Positions 59,101 to 64,000 of a DNA stretch of 64,000 bases are shown piece after piece. Where the stretch lies: contig CAVQGZ010000001.1 of NCBI GenBank assembly GCA_963712175.1, positions 277,111 through 341,110 of the forward strand. The letters run 5' to 3'. A model generated the notes under the pieces. It was not told the DNA's origin and searched no databases. It saw only the letters and a program-made list of their open reading frames with translations. This DNA comes from CAVQGZ01 sp963712175. GTDB taxonomy: Bacteria; Actinomycetota; Actinomycetes; Jiangellales; Jiangellaceae. The position numbers and the translations under genes were made by a program. Numbering within the stretch: the stretch's first letter is position 1; each line of letters opens with the position of its first letter.

Positions 59101-59196
59101 ACGAGCTCGGTCATGCCATTCCAACCCCCATGACCGATCTTCACCCGAGCACCAAACCCCGTACCCCCGTTATCGGGATACAGAAACTGTCGCGCG
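59101..59196 (-). pseudogene. 3' fragment of the S8 protease: remnant FG-GAP repeat between two IS elements
   Basis: On the minus strand this 96-base island reads RQFLYPDNGGTGFGAR, then VKIGHGGWNGMTEL, a diverged FG-GAP unit. It continues the protease fragment to the right of the second IS: ending SSA there and resuming at RQFLYP here reproduces the repeat. Its codons (TTT, TAT, GAT, GGT) are much less GC-rich than those of the amidase repeats, so it is not a recent copy of them. The IS1634 end cuts it off on the left. Confidence 0.82.
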
Positions 59197-59247
59197 TCAG
59201 ACTTAGTGGCAGGGCTGTTGTGTCAGTCCTGAAGGAGAGTCTGAGCT

Positions 59248-59565
59248 ATGGGAAGACCCCCATCGATTCCTGTTGAGAAGAAGACCCGGGTCGTGCTGAG
59301 TGTGCTGGCCGGGGAGATGAGCATCGCCGAGGCCGCGCGGCGGGAGAAGGTCAGCGAGCAGTCCATCGGGCGGTGGAAGGCTGAGTTCCTCGAAGCAGGC
59401 AAGACCGCGCTGGCCGCGGGCAAGAGCGGCCCGTCCTCGCGGGAGGCCCAGTTGGAGGCCGAGGTCGCCGATCTGACCCACGCCCTCGGGGAGGCTGCGG
59501 TCGAGATCCGGGTGTGGAAGAAGTCCGCGCAGGGCCGCCTGGGCCCTTCGCCGACCTCGAGGTGA
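59248..59565 (+). CDS. IS3-like OrfA (HTH transposase subunit)
   Basis: 105 residues with a helix-turn-helix of the IS3 type: VLAGEMSIAEAARREKVSEQ and SIGRWKAEFLEAGKTALA, then a coiled segment (REAQLEAEVADLTHALGEAA). AAGGAGA lies upstream of the ATG. The orfB frame overlaps by about 50 bases and is -1 relative to this one, as in IS3 elements that make an OrfAB fusion by frameshifting. Confidence 0.88.
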   Translation: MGRPPSIPVEKKTRVVLSVLAGEMSIAEAARREKVSEQSIGRWKAEFLEAGKTALAAGKSGPSSREAQLEAEVADLTHALGEAAVEIRVWKKSAQGRLGPSPTSR

Positions 59566-60512
59566 TCCGCGTGCAGGCGGGCATGTCGACCACGAGGTTC
59601 TGCCAACTCTTCGACATGCCCGAGCGGACGTGGCGCCGCTGGCAGGCCAAGGCCCGCGCCGCCGCCGCGCCGAAGGGACCGTGGCCGCAGCCGGCCCGGG
59701 AGGCGGCGAGGGGCCTGGCGACGAAGCATGCGCTGGCGCACCCGGCGTGGGGGCACCGCAAGGTGTGGGCGATGGTGCGCCACGACCGGCACGTGGTGTC
59801 CCAGGCGACCGTGCTGCGCGCCCTGCGCGACGAAGGCCTGCTGCTACCCGCTGCCTACCAGCGGGAACGCCGCCAGCTGGCCCAGCGCCGCAAGGCGGCG
59901 TTCGCGAAGGACCCGACCGGGCCGAACCAGGTGTGGCAGCTGGACTTCTCCGAGTTCGAGACCAGCAGCGGTGGCACGTGGCGGCTGGCCGGGTGTCGGG
60001 ACTACTGGTCGAAGTACGAGCACCCGTTCCACGTCTCACCCACGGCGAACCAGCACGACGCCATCGACGCCGTCGAGCTCGCCCTCGCCGACTACCAGGC
60101 CCTGTCCGGCCATCCACTGGTCGAGGACTGCCCCGTCGACCCGCAGACCGGACAGCTGCTGCCAGTGGTCACCATCGTCACCGACAACGGCGGACCATTC
60201 CGCTCGTTCCGCTTCGAGGCGTTCATCGAGCTGCACCCCGAACTCGCCCACGTGCGCACCCGGGTGCGCACGCCCGGGCAGAACGGCTCACGCGAACGCG
60301 GCTTCGGCACCCTGAAGTACGAGCGGCTCTACCTCGACCAGATCGACGACGCCGTCACCCTCGCCGAACGCGCCGAGGACTACCGAGTCGAGTACAACGA
60401 GATCCGACCCCACGAGGCCATCGCCTTCAACCGGCCCAAGGAGGTGCACCTGGGCCTGGCCAACCCGACCACCCCAACCTTTCAACCCACCGAAATCCTG
60501 CCAACTTCTTGA
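59514..60512 (+). CDS. IS3-like OrfB (DDE integrase core)
   Basis: Frame of 332 residues; independent translation could begin at MSTTRFCQLFDMPERTWRRW (59583), otherwise the product is the OrfAB fusion. HTH_21-like region GHRKVWAMVRHDRHVVSQAT, and catalytic Asp in QVWQLDFSEFE, Asp in IVTDNGGPFRSF, and Glu within the GQNGSRERGFGTLKYERLY segment. Intact. A slippery GAAGAAG lies near 59517 in the overlap. Confidence 0.88.
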   Translation: MEEVRAGPPGPFADLEVIRVQAGMSTTRFCQLFDMPERTWRRWQAKARAAAAPKGPWPQPAREAARGLATKHALAHPAWGHRKVWAMVRHDRHVVSQATVLRALRDEGLLLPAAYQRERRQLAQRRKAAFAKDPTGPNQVWQLDFSEFETSSGGTWRLAGCRDYWSKYEHPFHVSPTANQHDAIDAVELALADYQALSGHPLVEDCPVDPQTGQLLPVVTIVTDNGGPFRSFRFEAFIELHPELAHVRTRVRTPGQNGSRERGFGTLKYERLYLDQIDDAVTLAERAEDYRVEYNEIRPHEAIAFNRPKEVHLGLANPTTPTFQPTEILPTS

Positions 60513-60532
60513 CGCGGGACAGAACAGTCACC

Positions 60533-61872
60533 CGCGCGCTCGAACGAGCAACGACATCACGCGAACCATCCCCAGCGAAGTCGCGAGGAGCTCCATCGGA
60601 GGGGCCGTCGCCACCAGCCTCACTGCCATCTACGAGCCTGGACACCAGGGTGCGAACGGCGATCAGCAGCTCCTGGATGCCGTCGCCAGAGTCGTCCGCC
60701 CAACCCACACTTCCTGCTCCCGTAAGCTGCGCGAAAAACCCGTCCACGTCGGACCCCGAAGACAGAGGGCTGCCGCTCGCCAGGAGGGCAAGCCCTCCAG
60801 CCACGTGAGGTGTCGCCATCGATGAGCCCGATGCTGTGCCGTACCCACCGCGCTCAACGGGATGGTCGATTACAGGCAGATGCCCTGGGCGGTGTACGTC
60901 TACGGCGGCGCCCCAATTGGAGAAGTCAGCCAGCGTGTCGTCCTGGTCCTGCCGGCAGGTCGGTGGGCTGGCAGTCCACCCGGTCTCCCATCGAAGTCGG
61001 CGAGAGCGGAAACGGTCAACACGTTGTCGAAGGAGGCAGGGCTGTACAGCGAAGCGTTGGCGCTGTCGTTGCCGGCTGCAACGACGACGGCGACACCACG
61101 GCCCCCGGCGCTGCGTTATGCAGAGCCTGGCTGTAGCCGGTCCCACCGAAGCTCATGTTCGGCGACCTCGATGATCGAGGCGTTGGCGGCCACCCAGCCG
61201 ATGGCTCCCAGGGCAGTCGTCGGCGAACCCTGCCTTTGCGAGTCGAGTGCCTTGACGGCCCACAGCCGTGCACCTGGGGGCACTCCTACGACACCGGAGC
61301 CGTTGTCGATCGCACCGACGATGCCCGCGACGTGGGTGCCGTGGTAGTGGTCGTCGTCGCCCCCGGCAGTGCACGCCGAACGTGTGCCCGGAGGTCCGAC
61401 AGGTGTACCCGGGGCAGGCGTTTCCCCCGACAACATCGAGATCTTGTGCTCAAGGGTCGACTCCGGTATCGATGATTGCCACGTCTGCATCGACGCGGAC
61501 GTCATCGACGCCCAGCTCGCCCGGTCGCACGCTCGTTCGGCCCAACCCTGCTCACCCCCGGTCGGGACGGTCTGCGCCTCCACGAAACTGGGCAGATCCG
61601 GCTCCACGTACGCAACGTCGGGGCGGTTTGCCAGCCCACTCAGCGCAGAGGCGGGCACCGAGATCGAGAAGCCCTGTATCGCTTCCCGGTACAGGAAGCC
61701 CAAAAGGCCCCCGACTCACGGACGGCGTCAGCTGCCAAGCGGGAACTTGCTCTGAGGGCATACGCTCAAGAACCACAATGTAGGTGCGCTCGACCGGCAC
61801 TACGGCATCAGCGGCACCCACCAGCGCCAGCAGAACAGCCGACGGCGCGCGGCCCGCCGAGGCTGCCTGCAC
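60533..61872 (-). pseudogene. S8 (subtilisin-like) serine protease with FG-GAP C-terminus, frameshifted and IS-interrupted (5' part)
   Basis: Read from GTG 61872, the pieces in order are a signal-like start (SAVLLALVGAADAVVPVER), an I9 propeptide (EAIQGFSISVPASALSGLAN, RPDVAYVEPDLPSFVEAQTV), catalytic Asp in ADVAIIDTGVD, His in HYHGTHVAGIVGAIDNGSG, NMSFGGTGYSQALHNAA, and catalytic Ser in GTASGSSMATPHVAGGLALL. The last piece, DFAGDGSRDVVARSSA, starts an FG-GAP repeat and is cut by the IS at 60532. At least five single-base shifts separate the pieces. All three catalytic residues survive in the fragments. Confidence 0.85.
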
Positions 61873-61933
61873 GTGGAGCCCTCATCCCAGTCGACACGGC
61901 GACGGCGGCACTGCGCTCGAACGCCAGACGGCG

Positions 61934-61939
61934 TAGCGT
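61934..61939 (+). promoter_or_regulatory. -10-like element of the nucleotidyltransferase gene
   Basis: TAGCGT ends 7 bases before the GTG at 61947; no ribosome-binding site. Confidence 0.45.
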
Positions 61940-61946
61940 CGGGGCC

Positions 61947-62674
61947 GTGAACGCACTCCCCGCGCGACTCCCGGTCGTCATCCTCGCCGCGGGGATCGGG
62001 TCACGCCTCGGGCGGCCCCATCCGAAGCCGCTCACAGAACTCGGCGGACGGACAGACAATCCTGGCCCGCCAGATCGCTTCATTGCGAAGCGGACTGGGT
62101 TGCGCTGTTGAAGTGATCGTCGTCGTCGGCTTCAAGCACACGCTCGTTATGGAATCGATTCCTGACGTTCTGTTCGCATACAACGAGCGGTTTGACACGA
62201 CGAACACGGCCAAGAGCCTCCTTCGTGGCATGACGCTCGCCGGGCCCGGCGGTGTCCTGTGGCTGAACGGTGACGTCGTATTCGAGCCATCAGTTGTCGC
62301 CACCCTGATTCCGCACATCGAGGCTGACGAGTCGTTTGCCTGCGTTCGCCGTTGCCAGCGTGGGCGTCGAGGAGGTGGGCTATCTCGCCGACGGTTCGGG
62401 GCGCATCGCCCTGCCATTGGCAAGCAACTACCGCAGGCCATGGGTGAGGCGATCGGCATCAATTATGTCAGCGCTGACCGACGCGATGACCTGACAGGGG
62501 CGCCGGCCTGAGCAGCAGCCAGGACTACTTCGAGCGCGCGATGCAGGACGTTATCGCCGGCGGCGCACGCGTCGACGCCGTGGACCTCGGCGAAGCGCTG
62601 CAGTCGAAGTGGACTTCGACGGTGACCTCGACCGCGCGAACACCATGATTCGTGCTTGGCTCGACGATGGCTGA
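61947..62674 (+). pseudogene. LicC/choline-phosphate-cytidylyltransferase-like nucleotidyltransferase, frameshifted
   Basis: Pieces over three frames add up to one protein of about 240 residues: LPVVILAAGIGSRLGRPHPK (nucleotide loop), ILARQIASLRSGLG, VEVIVVVGFKHTLVMESIPD, NTAKSLLRGM, VLWLNGDVVFEP (metal Asp), FAVASVGVEEVGYLADGSGR, GEAIGINYVSADRRDDL, SQDYFERAMQDVIAGGARVD, VEVDFDGDLDRANTMIRAWL. The NYVS..D and DYFERA motifs are typical of small cytidylyltransferases of glycopolymer pathways; the substrate is not certain. At least five indels. The stop overlaps the next start. Confidence 0.75.
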
Positions 62675-64000
62675 CCCGGCGCTCGCAACCATCGCCGTTG
62701 TCGTTCGCGCTCCAGAGGACGCCACCTCGATCGAGAGCCTCGCACGGTGCGAGGCGGTCCGTCCCGGCCGGGCGGCCGTGATAGCGGCGGTTGATCCCGC
62801 AGACGTACCGACAGCGGCCGCGGTCGCTGCTGCGGCGACCGCCACACCCGCGCTGACAACACTCAAGACGCCGACCGCAGATGTTCCTGAAGCATGGAAC
62901 ACGTGCCCTCGCTGCATGCTCGACGCCATGGGTCGCGTTCATCAACGCCTCCGACGACAAGCCAGCCGGCTACGTCGACGCAGCGGTGTCGGTCCTGACA
63001 GATGACCCTGACGTCGGCAGCCATCCTCGACGAACTCACAGGGCGAACACGGCGTTCGGCGCCTCGTGGACCTGCGCGATGACCCGCACCTGTTCCCTCG
63101 GGCGCTGGAGGGTACGTTCCTGCGCCGTGACGCCATTGCTGCGACGGGTCGCGGCGTGGACACGCGTATACGGCCTCACTTCGCCGGACTGCATCTCGTC
63201 GCCTCGTGCCTGGCTGCGGCTACCGCACCGACCATCCTCACCCTAGCTGGCACCGGGTACTCGCCGACCTCGTCCGCCGACGAGCAGTCGCCGGACAGGA
63301 TGTCCGAGGCTGGGCACTACACGGCGGTCCTGGAGTTCGGATACCTTAGATCTCCTCACACCGACATTACCCGGGAAGGTCACGCCCTTGTGGCTTCAGT
63401 ACCTGATCCTTGGGGAGCTCGCCACGTACTTCGCCGAGGAGGAACGCGTTGCCGGGGCAACGTCCGCGCTCACCGAGGCAGTGGCAGAGCGGTTTCACAG
63501 GCTGATGGGTGGTGTCGTCGAGCATCTCAGCCCGGAGGCTGTCACCACTTACACGTTCGGGCCGATGAAGGCCATCTGGCGGTGAGCTCGTGCTGCATGG
63601 CTGGAGCGATGGCAGCTGGTACACCCCCTACGTGGTTGTCGGCGGAGCCGACCGAACCGCACCGCCTCGTCCGGCTTCGCTACTGGTATCGCGGTACGCC
63701 ACCAACCGAGAGGATTCGCCTGTCGGGCGCCGAACGACGCCCGTACACGCGAAGAACCGGGCTTGGAGGTACTTCGACCGAACGCTGCTACACGAACGCG
63801 TTGCCTGGGTGCCCGCTGATCGGTGACCTGACTATCGACATCGGCGGCCGCCGCCTTCGCGTCCGCTACACCTGGCCTGTCGCAAGCAGGCTCAGCGTGA
63901 GCGCTCGGGTCGGGGGACGCCCCCGAGATCCGTACAGCGTGATCAACCGGTCGGCCACCGGGTCGTCTTGTGTCCCCCTGCCCCGGCGCCGCAGAGAGCA
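62667..64000 (+). pseudogene. TagF-like CDP-glycerol glycerophosphotransferase family protein, frameshifted, runs off right edge
   Basis: ATG at 62667 opens ADPALATIAVVVRAPEDATS. In other frames follow a GT2-like segment TPWVAFINASDDKPAGYVDA, then FLRRDAIAATGRGVDTRIRP, LWLQYLILGELATYFAEEER, VAERFHRLMGGVVEHLSPEA, and a beta-rich part LVLLHGWSDGSWYTPYVVVG. This order resembles bifunctional GT2/CDP-glycerol phosphotransferases that build teichoic-acid-like polymers. The catalytic glycerophosphotransferase domain itself is beyond the edge, so the assignment is moderate. At least five single-base shifts. Confidence 0.6.

Larger units (their letters stand above)
59197..60532 (+). mobile_element. 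IS3-like two-ORF insertion sequence (about 1.34 kb) inside the S8 protease gene
   Basis: Carries orfA (HTH) and orfB (integrase core) in overlapping frames. The likely edges are set by the sequence CGCGCG at 59191-59196 and 60533-60538, a candidate 6-bp target duplication whose removal restores the protease reading frame. Partial inverted repeats are seen near the ends (CTGTTGTGTC on the left, CTGTTCTGTC on the right complement). In GC-rich DNA a CGCGCG match can be chance, so the exact ends are provisional. Confidence 0.8.

Overview
The window is high-GC actinobacterial (class Actinomycetes) chromosome. The evidence is the very high G+C at third codon positions, the gene order (rplJL-rpoB; tRNA-Trp-secE-nusG-rplK-rplA; secA-hpf-comF-lpqB-mtrB-mtrA-sahH-manA-SIS-manB-whiB-fbiA-fbiB, the order known from mycobacteria and relatives), and actinobacterial signature families (WhiB, MtrAB/LpqB, DUF3499, Rv3235-like, coenzyme F420 genes). 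The species cannot be fixed from this sequence.

Layout. 1-6.2 kb: transcription and translation block on the minus strand (rpoB 5' part, rplL, rplJ with its leader, a lipoprotein, rplA, rplK, nusG, secE, tRNA-Trp). 6.3-20.5 kb: amino-acid and nucleoside metabolism (PLP aminotransferase, adenosine deaminase, a 1611-residue NAD-glutamate dehydrogenase), small hydrolases, a patatin, a wax-ester-synthase-like acyltransferase, a HAD hydrolase and an orphan SAF/CpaE-type pair. 20.6-33.4 kb: HTH protein, LysM protein, Rv3235-like protein, SecA, YcaQ-like protein, ribosome hibernation factor, ComF, and the LpqB-MtrB-MtrA envelope-sensing system with a divergent membrane protein. 33.4-40 kb: S-adenosylhomocysteine hydrolase, a cation transporter and the mannose/GDP-mannose precursor genes. 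40-50.5 kb: cell-envelope genes (DUF5719, a very large membrane glycosyltransferase, WhiB, a two-component system, a UPF0104 flippase-like protein, a methyltransferase, a GT2). 50.5-52.8 kb: F420 genes fbiA and fbiB. 53-57 kb: a secreted PGRP amidase/FG-GAP/SpoIID protein with ten almost identical 153-bp repeats. 57.1-60.5 kb: two insertion sequences. 60.5-64 kb: a subtilisin-like protease broken by the IS copies, then a nucleotidyltransferase and a teichoic-acid-type polymerase, all frameshifted.

Two features cut across the window. Many genes appear to be transcribed without a leader: a -10-like hexamer (TAnnnT or a near match) ends 6-8 bases before the ATG/GTG in at least fourteen cases. 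Single-base indels accumulate in unique sequence at 35.9-38.4, 50.9-53.7 and 60.5-64 kb, while the IS elements, the repeats and everything left of 35 kb read cleanly. That pattern fits local sequence error at least as well as real gene decay.

Functionally the window combines core expression machinery with envelope building. Mannose activation, glycosyltransferases, MtrAB/LpqB control, a two-step murein hydrolase and a glycopolymer cluster all act at the cell surface.
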